DNA of 64,000 nt, taken from positions 62,001 to 126,000 of the forward strand of contig NZ_SAIS01000011.1 in NCBI RefSeq assembly GCF_004360155.1, given 5' to 3'. Below the pieces are notes generated by a model. It was not told where the DNA came from. It ran no database searches and worked only from the letters and a program-made list of their open reading frames with translations. The translations under genes and the position numbers were made by a program. Position 1 is the first letter of the stretch; each line of letters begins with the position of its first letter. Shown here in pieces: positions 49,112-57,415 of this stretch. This stretch comes from Paraglaciecola marina (lineage in GTDB: Bacteria; Pseudomonadota; Gammaproteobacteria; Enterobacterales; Alteromonadaceae).

Positions 49112-49414
49112 GAATCAGGGTTAATTTGTTACGCATTTTTTGAGACTAGGTGTGCAATTTTCAATACGTATTTAAATTCTGAAGTTGCATTCCGTTTCAC
49201 TAACTTATAAAAAATGATTTGAGGCCCTTAGTTTGATTCTACTATGACTTAAGCAAAATATACATGTGACTGATTGAACATATATTAGGTTAAGTTTCAA
49301 AGAATATAGCCGAATATAAACTTTACTGAATTTATAAAATAGATATTAGTTATACCTCTACTCAAAGATAGCGTCTAAATGTAGCGGCAGATAACTTTTA
49401 ACGAGGAATACGAA
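49112..49414. other. 303-bp intergenic stretch holding the chemoreceptor promoter
   Basis: AT-rich, no gene. The only element I can support is the sigma-28 promoter at 49290-49316. Confidence 0.5.
49290..49316 (+). promoter_or_regulatory. Sigma-28 (FliA) promoter of the chemoreceptor gene
   Basis: TTAAGTTT (49290-49297), an 11-base spacer, then GCCGAATA (49309-49316), close to the flagellar consensus TAAAGTTT-N11-GCCGATAA. The transcript would start about 90 bases before the gene. Confidence 0.72.
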
Positions 49415-51109
49415 ATGTTAACCCGCATTAATATTAAACAAAAAATTTACGTATTAGGCGTAATACAAATAACCTTAATGCTAATTATGGGAAGTGTGGC
49501 CATTATACAAATGGCGAAAATTGGTTATGAACTGATGGACATTGCAGAAGAAGATATTCCTCTTGCAAGTAAAGTGACAACAATAACGGAGCTTCAACTT
49601 GAGCAAAGTATTCTGTTCGAGCGCGCACTATTTTATGCCTCATTGACCTCACTTGATGTACCTGATGCTGAAAGCGACTTTAATCATGTTAAAACTGAAC
49701 TTCTTGAACTGACTCCCAGTATAATCAGTAAAATAAAAGAAGCTGAATCCTTTTCAGAACATGCTATAGGTGATGTACATTCGGAACTAGGTAGACAGAA
49801 GTTTACCAGTGTACTTACGGTACTAAAGGATATAGAACTTAAATATAAAGATTTTTCTGATAGTGTTGCAGCTATTCTGGAAACGGCAACCACTTTATCA
49901 CCAGTCAATTTATCCAAGAAAGCCCATCAACTTGAAAACTTAGAAGATATATTAAAAGATGATTTAGTGCTTCTATTAGATGACATCCAGAAATTTACTT
50001 TGGCAGCCTCATTAAAAGCAGAACAAGATGAAAAGGCTGGGATAAAATGGATAATCGCCACTTTCGTTATTGCTGTAATAATTTGTTTAATACTCCCCGT
50101 CCTTATTAGTCGCTCAATCGTTAACCCAATAAATGAGTTAATTGATAGATTGAAAGAAATAGCGAATGGTGATGGTGACTTAACAGTAAAGCTTAATGAT
50201 AAAGCTAAGGATGAAACAGGAGAAGTTGCTCGAGCGTTTAATACTTTTATTGACGTCATAAATAAGCTTATTTCAAACACCAATGCCCAAGCTAATGAAT
50301 TAGAGACGGCGTCAAATGTAGCTCTGAATGTAATGGAAGAAACAGCAGCCAGTATTGAAAAACAACATGCCGAAACGGCAATGGTTGCAACAGCAATTAA
50401 TGAAATGAGCAGCTCATCACAAGAAGTGTCTCGTAGTGCAACTCATGCTGCAGAGGTAACCCAAACTGTAAAAAATAAAGTTATTGAAGGTAAGCAAGAC
50501 GCTATCGAAACACAAAATATTATCACCCAACTTTCAGAAGAAGTAAGTGAAGCATCAAGCGTAATCGAAAGCCTAGTTGAAGAAACTAATAATATTGGCA
50601 ATGTACTCGAATCAATTCAAGGTATAGCTGCACAAACTAATTTATTAGCCCTAAATGCTGCGATTGAGGCCGCTAGAGCTGGTGAGACAGGCAGAGGCTT
50701 TGCGGTAGTTGCTGATGAAGTTAGAACGTTAGCACAACGCACTCAAACCTCTACAGTGGATATCCAAGACCTATTATTACGTCTTAAAACTGAGGCTAAT
50801 AATGCAGTAACAAGCATGAGCAAAGGAACAGATAGCGCAGCAATTTGTTTGGAGAAAAGTACAAAAACCAGCCAAACATTCGAAGAAGCCTCTGATTCAG
50901 TTACTCAAATATCTGACTTAAATTTACAAATAGCGGCAGCAGCTGAAGAACAATCAGCCGTTGCAGAAGAAGTAAATAAGAATATTGTTAAGATTAGCGA
51001 CCTTGCGGATGTAACAGCTAGAGGTGCACAATCTGCTTCAGATGCAAACACCACTATCGCCAAACATGTTACAGAACTGCATACTAACCTAAATGTATTT
51101 GTAGTTTAA
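49415..51109 (+). CDS. Methyl-accepting chemotaxis protein
   Basis: A 564-residue transmembrane chemoreceptor. TM1 (about 10-30) and TM2 (about 205-228) flank a helical periplasmic domain of the four-helix-bundle type; a HAMP domain follows, then the signalling tip [20 protein letters not shown] and [16 protein letters not shown]. No CheR-binding pentapeptide at the C-terminus. The ligand is unknown. RBS GAGGAA; upstream sigma-28 promoter ties it to the flagellar regulon. Confidence 0.93.
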   Translation: MLTRINIKQKIYVLGVIQITLMLIMGSVAIIQMAKIGYELMDIAEEDIPLASKVTTITELQLEQSILFERALFYASLTSLDVPDAESDFNHVKTELLELTPSIISKIKEAESFSEHAIGDVHSELGRQKFTSVLTVLKDIELKYKDFSDSVAAILETATTLSPVNLSKKAHQLENLEDILKDDLVLLLDDIQKFTLAASLKAEQDEKAGIKWIIATFVIAVIICLILPVLISRSIVNPINELIDRLKEIANGDGDLTVKLNDKAKDETGEVARAFNTFIDVINKLISNTNAQANELETASNVALNVMEETAASIEKQHAETAMVATAINEMSSSSQEVSRSATHAAEVTQTVKNKVIEGKQDAIETQNIITQLSEEVSEASSVIESLVEETNNIGNVLESIQGIAAQTNLLALNAAIEAARAGETGRGFAVVADEVRTLAQRTQTSTVDIQDLLLRLKTEANNAVTSMSKGTDSAAICLEKSTKTSQTFEEASDSVTQISDLNLQIAAAAEEQSAVAEEVNKNIVKISDLADVTARGAQSASDANTTIAKHVTELHTNLNVFVV

Positions 51110-51122
51110 TACTGATAGTTAA

Positions 51123-51160
51123 GGGTGTAAGACTTAAATATCCATTTAAGCCTTACACCC
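51123..51160 (+). terminator. Long hairpin after the chemoreceptor gene
   Basis: GGGTGTAAG-A-CTTAAAT pairs with ATTTAAG-C-CTTACACCC around ATCC: 16 pairs and one A-C mismatch. No U-run follows. It also lies about 215 bases beyond the motY stop, in a convergent gap of 265 bases otherwise empty. Confidence 0.5.
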
Positions 51161-51374
51161 CATTGCTATGATACTAACTGAAGTAACAAGTAAACAAGAT
51201 ACAAAGCGCAATAGATACATCACACCTATTGATTAGCCCATCCAATAATTTATTTCATTAATAAACTTAAAGAATAAAAAGTCAAAATTAATTAACTGAC
51301 AACAAACAGCAGAGTTATAAGATCATAAAAGTAATATTTACTACAAAATATTAGTCTTTACTTATAGTAGTAAC

Positions 51375-52253
51375 CTAAGGTTTTGACATTCTAATAACGA
51401 CACGGCGGTTTTTAGCCCTACTCGTCTCATTAATATTTGTGGAAACATGGCGCCTCTCTCCATGGCCGGTAACATCTATTCTATCTGGTGATACTCCCAT
51501 TGAGCTAAAAAACTCTTTTATTTCAACAGCTCTTTGAATTGATAGTTTCTTATTAATAGCCCTTCCACCAAAACTATCGGTATAACCATCTAATAAAACC
51601 AACTCTAAGTCTGTGTCTACCTTCAAGTAGTCACCTATCATAGCGAGGCGCTTTTGGGAGTACTTGGTTAATTCAGTATTATTAAACTGATATGTGAGGA
51701 CTGTATAAGCAATATCCTGAAAACTATAAGGGAGTAAATTAGAAACGCACTCAGCAAATTTTTCATAGGGCCCGATAAAATTACTTGCATTTAGTCCAAC
51801 AGCTACTCGATCGTATTGATTATACCAATCTTGATAGTATATGGTTGGCCAAAATCCTTTCTCTAATTCAGATAACATGGTCCATGCAGCTTGCTCTGGT
51901 AAGTCACCATTGTACTGCTTTCTTATAGTCATATCAGCGATTGCCCGTTGAATTTGACCAGGCATCCATTTAGGTGGAACGGAGTAAACAGCAGCCACCC
52001 CATAAGACTTGGGAAGCCTTAACATATCAAGCTCAAATTCCATATTTAACTGCTTAGAAGCGGTACTATTAAACATTGCTTCGCCATAGCCCGGAATATT
52101 ATGACTCAAGGTACATTGTAAGCGACTTTTATCTTTAAGTTGCCATTGTGAATCTTCAACTTTTGCAACATATTGGCGCAACGCACTATGCCCATTCAAT
52201 GATAGTGAGATAAGTGATACACAAAAAACAGATCGTAATATTTGATTAGCCAT
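51375..52253 (-). CDS. motY: Sodium-driven flagellar stator ring protein MotY
   Basis: A 292-residue periplasmic protein forming the T-ring that docks PomA/B-type stators in polar flagella. After a signal peptide (NGHSA) the N-terminal domain reads LRQYVAKVEDSQWQL and AMFNSTASKQLNMEFELDML, and the C-terminal OmpA-like peptidoglycan domain has DGYTDSFGGRAINKKLS and VTGHGERRHV. Start at 52253 (MANQIL) with GAGGG upstream; the frame extends to 52298 without signal character. Divergent from rnt, as in vibrios. Confidence 0.92.
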   Translation of the reverse strand: MANQILRSVFCVSLISLSLNGHSALRQYVAKVEDSQWQLKDKSRLQCTLSHNIPGYGEAMFNSTASKQLNMEFELDMLRLPKSYGVAAVYSVPPKWMPGQIQRAIADMTIRKQYNGDLPEQAAWTMLSELEKGFWPTIYYQDWYNQYDRVAVGLNASNFIGPYEKFAECVSNLLPYSFQDIAYTVLTYQFNNTELTKYSQKRLAMIGDYLKVDTDLELVLLDGYTDSFGGRAINKKLSIQRAVEIKEFFSSMGVSPDRIDVTGHGERRHVSTNINETSRAKNRRVVIRMSKP

Positions 52254-52281
52254 GAAAAGATACCCTCGCTTCTGTTTAGTT

Positions 52282-52308
52282 GTATCGACAATTATCACAA
52301 TATATTTA
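52282..52308 (-). promoter_or_regulatory. Candidate sigma-28 promoter of motY
   Basis: Minus strand TAAATATA (52308-52301), 11-base spacer, GTCGATAC (52289-52282): partial matches (5/8 and 6/8) with exact spacing. Confidence 0.4.
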
Positions 52309-52398
52309 GCATTAGCTTACCCTTAAGCAATCATTTAGGCTAGCTACTGAAAAAGAACCTTGCCATAATTACAATATATAAATCGTCACTGAGTCTCC

Positions 52399-53025
52399 AT
52401 GTCACAAATTTTTGAATTAAAGAATCGTTTTAGAGGGTACTTTCCTGTTGTTGTAGATGTTGAAACCGCGGGCTTTAATCCGCAAACCGACGCATTATTA
52501 GAAATTGCAGCCGTGACAACTAGGATGGATGAAAATGGATTTTTTTACCCTGACAAAACATTTCACTATCACATTGAGCCCTTTGAAGGTGCTAACCTAG
52601 AAAAAGCAGCGTTAGATTTTAACGGTATCGACCCTTATTGTGCGTTAAGAGGGGCAGTAATAGAGAGTGAAGCTTTTAAAGATTTATGCAAAAAAATTCG
52701 CAAAGAACAAAAGGATTCAGACTGTCAACGCTCTGTCATGGTGGCACACAACGCAGCATTTGATTTAAGCTTTGTTAATGCTGCAATTGCAAGGAGCAAC
52801 ATAAAACGTAGCCCTTTCCATCCTTTTGTTTCTTTTGATACCACAACTTTAGCAGGGCTCGCTCTAGGGCAAACAGTCTTAGTAAAAGCATGTATGGCTG
52901 CGGGGATAAGCTTTGATCAAAATGAAGCACATTCAGCTTTATATGACACTGAAAAAACTGCGGAGTTATTTTGCTATATAGTAAATCGTTGGCAAAGCTT
53001 AGGTGGATTAGTAACTCACAGCTAA
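52399..53025 (+). CDS. rnt: Ribonuclease T
   Basis: A 208-residue DEDDh 3'-5' exonuclease that trims tRNA and other stable RNA 3' ends. Exo [12 protein letters not shown], Exo [14 protein letters not shown] and Exo [19 protein letters not shown] are intact. Length normal. Divergent from motY. Confidence 0.95.
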   Translation: MSQIFELKNRFRGYFPVVVDVETAGFNPQTDALLEIAAVTTRMDENGFFYPDKTFHYHIEPFEGANLEKAALDFNGIDPYCALRGAVIESEAFKDLCKKIRKEQKDSDCQRSVMVAHNAAFDLSFVNAAIARSNIKRSPFHPFVSFDTTTLAGLALGQTVLVKACMAAGISFDQNEAHSALYDTEKTAELFCYIVNRWQSLGGLVTHS

Positions 53026-53067
53026 TGTTGCGGCTACAGGTTATGTATGGTTCAACTAAATGAAATT

Positions 53068-53099
53068 AAAAAACCGCTTCACAATTAAAGCGGTTTTTT
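53068..53099. terminator. Bidirectional terminator between rnt and the peroxiredoxin gene
   Basis: AAAAAACCGCTT and AAGCGGTTTTTT pair perfectly around CACAATTA; serves both convergent genes. Confidence 0.93.
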
Positions 53100-53116
53100 C
53101 TTAAATAAAGACTTAA

Positions 53117-53722
53117 TTATAAGCTATCTGCGTTCTCAGCTAAGTAGCTTGCAACACCTTCAGGGCTGTCAACCATACCTTTTGAACCTTCTTGCCAACC
53201 AGCTGGACAAACTTCACCGTGCTCTTCGTGGAAGTTCAAGGCATCAACCATGCGTAACATCTCATCAATGTTACGACCTAAAGGAAGATCGTTTACAACT
53301 TGATGACGAACAAGCCCTGCTTCATCAATCAAAAATGAACCACGGAAAGCAACACCAGCGTCTGGATGCTCTACATCATAGGCCTGACATATATCATGCT
53401 TAACGTCTGCAACTAAGGTGTATTTAACTGGACCTATACCACCATCGTTGATAGCGGTGTTACGCCAAGCGTTGTGGCTAAATTGAGAATCGATTGAAAC
53501 ACCGATAACTTCCACACCTCGTTTTGTAAACTCTTCATAACGCTTATCGAATGCAATCAATTCTGAAGGGCAAACAAATGTGAAATCTAGTGGATAAAAG
53601 AAAAGTACTGCTTTTTTACCTTTAATAGCTTCACTTAGTGTAAAACTATCAACAATTTCACCGCTTCCAAGTACGGCTGCAGCTGTAAAATCTGGTGCTG
53701 GACGACTGACTAATACACTCAT
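53117..53722 (-). CDS. Typical 2-Cys peroxiredoxin (AhpC/TSA)
   Basis: A 201-residue thiol peroxidase for H2O2 and organic peroxides. Peroxidatic Cys51 is in DFTFVCPSE and resolving Cys172 in GEVCPAGW. The C-terminal tail lacks the YF motif of overoxidation-sensitive enzymes. Start at 53722 (MSVLVSRPAP) because GGAGAA lies just upstream; a longer frame to 53734 overlaps that RBS. No ahpF nearby. Confidence 0.94.
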   Translation of the reverse strand: MSVLVSRPAPDFTAAAVLGSGEIVDSFTLSEAIKGKKAVLFFYPLDFTFVCPSELIAFDKRYEEFTKRGVEVIGVSIDSQFSHNAWRNTAINDGGIGPVKYTLVADVKHDICQAYDVEHPDAGVAFRGSFLIDEAGLVRHQVVNDLPLGRNIDEMLRMVDALNFHEEHGEVCPAGWQEGSKGMVDSPEGVASYLAENADSL

Positions 53723-53949
53723 TAATTTCTCCATTTATTTTAAGTTAAGAATTATTAAATTTAGTTTAACCACGTAATGCATTTTATTACAGGATCACCT
53801 TTAAGCCATATGAGTGCAATTGTTCGAAAAGCAAGAGCTAGATTATAAATATAATTTAAATAAAACTCTCAATCCCTAGCTTCAATCCCAAACTTACAAT
53901 TTACACCTGATAAAAATCTCATTTGAGTAATAAAACTACAATTAATTAG

Positions 53950-53987
53950 TTGATCTTTATGCAAATAGCAATTATTCTTGTTTGCAT
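53950..53987 (+). promoter_or_regulatory. bfd promoter with overlapping inverted repeat
   Basis: TTGATC (53950-53955), 17 bases, TATTCT (53973-53978). ATGCAAA (53959-53965) and TTTGCAT (53981-53987) form a perfect dyad overlapping the promoter, with an AATTATT core reminiscent of, but not a good match to, a Fur box. Confidence 0.45.
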
Positions 53988-54007
53988 AGTTATTAGTAAG
54001 GTTAGTT

Positions 54008-54202
54008 ATGTACGTTTGTTTGTGTCACGGTATCACAGATAAGGCAATTCAGCAGGCTGTCAGAGAAGATGGTGTGGGTAATATGCGTCAGCTTAAAAAA
54101 AAGCTAAATGTTGGCTCACAATGTGGAAAATGCGTGCAATTAGCTCAAACAATTATCGATAACACAATAATAGATGAGTCTCTATTTAAAGAAGTTTGCT
54201 AG
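54008..54202 (+). CDS. bfd: Bacterioferritin-associated ferredoxin
   Basis: A 64-residue [2Fe-2S] protein; Bfd reduces and releases iron from bacterioferritin. Four ligands Cys4, Cys6, Cys39 and Cys42 in the CLC and CGKC pattern. No bfr gene in the window. Confidence 0.92.
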   Translation: MYVCLCHGITDKAIQQAVREDGVGNMRQLKKKLNVGSQCGKCVQLAQTIIDNTIIDESLFKEVC

Positions 54203-54222
54203 TCATTTTTTAAAATCCTAAT

Positions 54223-54252
54223 AAAAAGGCCAGTCAATTGACTGGCCTTTTT
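54223..54252. terminator. Bidirectional terminator between bfd and the M1 peptidase gene
   Basis: A perfect 30-base palindrome: AAAAAGGCCAGT and ACTGGCCTTTTT around CAATTG. Confidence 0.94.
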
Positions 54253-54283
54253 GTTTTTATCATTTTAATTAGGTAATTCAGAC

Positions 54284-56191
54284 TTATTTAACAAATTTCT
54301 CGTTCACTTTAACGGTCAGAGGATGGTAGCCATCTTTAGCCTTAGCAAATGCTTTTTGAGCCATCACCTTCCCTTCTGGCGTAGCAGATAACGCTTTGTA
54401 TAAAGGCTTAACTAATTTATTTCGACCAATTGAAACTAAGTATTCATTAAGTCTGGGGAAAGCCGGTTGATACCAATTATTCACACATATTAGCAACCAA
54501 CTATGGGCTATCTCATTATTGGTACTATTTGTTAACCCAAACGCTTTATCAAGTTCAGTTAATTGTGCTGAAGATAGTTCAGCTGGTAGATTATTTAAAA
54601 AGTATAGCCATTGATGCACTACCCAGTTATCACTATCAATATTGCTTGCTGCAATTGTGCCTGATAACCAATCATTTCTAGCTTTATCTACAGAGGTAAA
54701 GGCATCAGACTTTGGTACAGGCGCGCCTTTTGGTAACCCAGGTTCAAAAATCCACTCTTCGATACGTTGTTTAGATAACTTATCTGAGTAATCTTGTAAT
54801 AAAGTTTGCTCTAAGTAACTAATAAAGTCGTCGGTAGTAATACTTTGAAATGCAAAAGCTTTAAAGTATTCCAATAGAAATTGGTCAAAGTTTGCTCGGC
54901 CTACTTTGTGCTCTAGCTCTCTTAAAAATAATGCGCCTTTCTCATAAGGAATATTACTAAACACTTCATCTGGGTCTCGGCCCTTTAAATTTATAGCTAA
55001 AATTTGATCATTGGGTTTTAAGGTATCCAAATCAGCTTGTAGATCTTGACGTCCTAGCACAGCTTCCATGTCAAAGCGCTCTTCACCATAAACCATTTCC
55101 ATAATGCGATAAGTTAGATAAGTGGTAAAACCTTCGTTTAACCATAAGTCACGCCATGTGGCATTGGTTACTGTATTTCCAGACCAAGAATGAGCTAACT
55201 CATGGGCAATAAGTGAGACTAGACTTTTATCGCCAGCAATAACCGTTGGGGTAATAAAAGATAGCCTAGGGTTCTCCATGCCTCCAAAAGGAAATGAAGG
55301 AGGCAAAATTAGTAGGTCATACCGATCCCAGCTATAGGCTCCAAAGTTCTTTTCTGTGGCTATAAGCATAGATTCGGTATCTTCAAATTCAGCCGCAGCA
55401 GCATCTAAAATACCTATCTCAGAATATACACCCGTTCGCTCACCCATTGCCTTGAAATGCAAATCTCCAACAGCTAAAGCAATTAGATAGGAAGGTATGG
55501 CTTGCGGCATAGAAAACTCATACACACCATCACGAGGAGTATCAGGGTCGTTCGCGGCACTCATCACAGCCAATAATGCTTTAGGTGTTCTGATTGTTGC
55601 TTCATAGGTCACTCTAACTTGTGGCGAGTCTTGTAAAGGAATAAAACTACGTGCATGAATAGCTTGCGCCTGAGTGAATAGAAATGGATATTTTTTACCA
55701 GCCGTTTGTGCAGGAGTTAACCATTGCACACCAGACGCCTTTGGAGATGTATTGTAATACACTGTCACCTGCGAAGAATGTGATGGCAACTTAATACTCA
55801 ATGCAGCCCCAAAGAAGTTATCAGCGTTAGCTAAGTTAAATGCTAGATCATTGCCATCTGCTACTACTTTAGAAATCACAAGATCTCGTGTGTCTAATAT
55901 TAGGGTATCAGCATCAGGAGTCATTCTTTGAAAATCTAAACTTACATGTCCTGACAGAGTCTGTTGAGTAAAATCAACAGATAAATCTAAATTTAGATGG
56001 GTAACTTTGACGGCATCAGGATTTGAAAAAGAGTGATAATCTTGTGCATTATGGTGTGCGACTTGCGCTTCTAGCTGTTTGCTTTCTTTGTCAGCAACAA
56101 CTATAAGCTCTGTTGTTTTTGTACTTGATTCATTACATCCGCTTATTACAATTAGGGTTAATAAGCCGGCCATTAGTTTTTTTATTGTCAT
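54284..56191 (-). CDS. M1 family aminopeptidase lipoprotein (LTA4 hydrolase-like)
   Basis: A 635-residue zinc aminopeptidase with a lipoprotein signal (VISGC). GGMENPRLSF is the exopeptidase motif; HELAHSWSGN and NEGFTTYL supply the zinc ligands and catalytic Glu. The C-terminal helical domain is of the leukotriene A4 hydrolase type. I place the start at 56191 (MTIKKLMAG), giving a compact lipoprotein signal; a frame to 56236 adds a non-signal extension. Confidence 0.92.
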   Translation of the reverse strand: MTIKKLMAGLLTLIVISGCNESSTKTTELIVVADKESKQLEAQVAHHNAQDYHSFSNPDAVKVTHLNLDLSVDFTQQTLSGHVSLDFQRMTPDADTLILDTRDLVISKVVADGNDLAFNLANADNFFGAALSIKLPSHSSQVTVYYNTSPKASGVQWLTPAQTAGKKYPFLFTQAQAIHARSFIPLQDSPQVRVTYEATIRTPKALLAVMSAANDPDTPRDGVYEFSMPQAIPSYLIALAVGDLHFKAMGERTGVYSEIGILDAAAAEFEDTESMLIATEKNFGAYSWDRYDLLILPPSFPFGGMENPRLSFITPTVIAGDKSLVSLIAHELAHSWSGNTVTNATWRDLWLNEGFTTYLTYRIMEMVYGEERFDMEAVLGRQDLQADLDTLKPNDQILAINLKGRDPDEVFSNIPYEKGALFLRELEHKVGRANFDQFLLEYFKAFAFQSITTDDFISYLEQTLLQDYSDKLSKQRIEEWIFEPGLPKGAPVPKSDAFTSVDKARNDWLSGTIAASNIDSDNWVVHQWLYFLNNLPAELSSAQLTELDKAFGLTNSTNNEIAHSWLLICVNNWYQPAFPRLNEYLVSIGRNKLVKPLYKALSATPEGKVMAQKAFAKAKDGYHPLTVKVNEKFVK

Positions 56192-56370
56192 TATATAAAT
56201 TCCGGTAAGTCCGTAAAACAAATTCAATTGTTGCATATTAAGCTGAATATAAAAATACAGAGGTTTTAGGTATCTTTCTGGTTATTAAATAAAGAAGTAA
56301 ATCTAAGATTGAATTTTTAAAGCTTTAAACTTAAATTTGTAACCGTATTTAATAATTGGAAGGGTGTAAA

Positions 56371-56961
56371 ATGACAAGTGCTTACAATTTACTAGATGAC
56401 TCAAACGAATTTTTAAATGAATTCAAAGACGTAAAACCTTTAAAGCAAGATAACAACTTCCATACCCCACAGTCAAAATTTACCCTAGCAAAGCAACTAA
56501 AAAGAGAAGCGATTGAGTCTGACTACAATCAAGCAAAAAACTACCTAACTACTGAAGAAGTAATACCCATTGATCCTTATGACCACATAATGTTTAAGCA
56601 AAGTGGCATACAAAATGGGGTTTATAAAAATTTAAGACTCGGTAAATACACTATAAATTCAGTTTTAAATATACAAAATACTAAGTTTGAGCAAGCGAGA
56701 CATAATGTATTTAATACGATATTAAATAGCCACTTTAAAGGTGATAGAACAATTCTCATTAAGCATGGACTTGGGTTGCATAGCAAACCATATCCAGGAT
56801 TATTAAAAAGCTATATCAATAAGTGGCTACGTCAAATACCTGAGGTAATAGCTTTTCACACCGCATTACCAAACCATGGGGGAAATAGCTCAGTTTATGT
56901 TTTAATAAAAAAAAACCAGCAGCAGAAATCTCATAACCGTGAGTTATATTACAGCAAATAG
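56371..56961 (+). CDS. smrA: Smr-domain protein SmrA
   Basis: A 196-residue Smr protein of the SmrA (YdaL) type. The N-terminal motif FLNEFKDVKPLKQD resembles that of SmrB; LRLGKYTINSVLNIQ replaces the DLHG motif, as in other SmrA proteins; the second motif reads HGLG where HGKG is usual, followed by GLLKSYINKWLRQIPEVIAF and TALPNHGG. Start at 56371 with GGAAGGG upstream. Nuclease activity of SmrA is less certain than that of SmrB. Confidence 0.88.
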   Translation: MTSAYNLLDDSNEFLNEFKDVKPLKQDNNFHTPQSKFTLAKQLKREAIESDYNQAKNYLTTEEVIPIDPYDHIMFKQSGIQNGVYKNLRLGKYTINSVLNIQNTKFEQARHNVFNTILNSHFKGDRTILIKHGLGLHSKPYPGLLKSYINKWLRQIPEVIAFHTALPNHGGNSSVYVLIKKNQQQKSHNRELYYSK

Positions 56962-57004
56962 TAACTCACCAATAATTGGTGATTAACTGGCATTTGATTT
57001 TGAG

Positions 57005-57172
57005 TTATTTCAGGCTCTTATTGGCATCAAAAGCTTGATGAGCCTCTGGAGTAAGGAAGCTTTGAGGTAATGTTGAAGATTTAGCTGACGCGCTGAAAAT
57101 AGCGGCAACAATTAAAAAAATAACGGTTACTAATACACCGGTTAAACCGAAACCTTTGTTTGAACGATTCAT
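57005..57172 (-). CDS. Small membrane or exported protein, 55 residues
   Basis: A 56-codon frame starting MNRSNKGFGLTGVLVTVIFL, with one hydrophobic helix (about residues 10-30) ending ASA, a possible signal-peptidase site, then a short polar tail. RBS-like AAGAGA lies upstream. Family not recognised. It sits between smrA and purL with no competing gene, followed leftward by a 243-bp gap in which I see nothing else. Confidence 0.55.
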   Translation of the reverse strand: MNRSNKGFGLTGVLVTVIFLIVAAIFSASAKSSTLPQSFLTPEAHQAFDANKSLK

Positions 57173-57415
57173 ATGCGTCTCTTATTATTGATGTTATTTG
57201 TACTTTAAATAGACTAATAAAATTGTATTTAGTTCAAAACTCTTTTATTAAAACTTGTCAAGAACTGAACAAATATTAATCACTATTTATCTGATATACA
57301 AGGGTTTTATTTTTTCAAAGGTATAACTAATAATACCAGCGTCTATAGCGGTAAAATTTATCGACGACAAATGTATTGTGACTTATCGCCGACTTACGGC
57401 TAAATGATAAATTAT

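Noticed and set aside
57005-57172. The 55-residue protein as a type IV pilin
   Set aside because: KGFGLTGVLV resembles a prepilin leader but position 5 is not glutamate and the mature part would be far too short.
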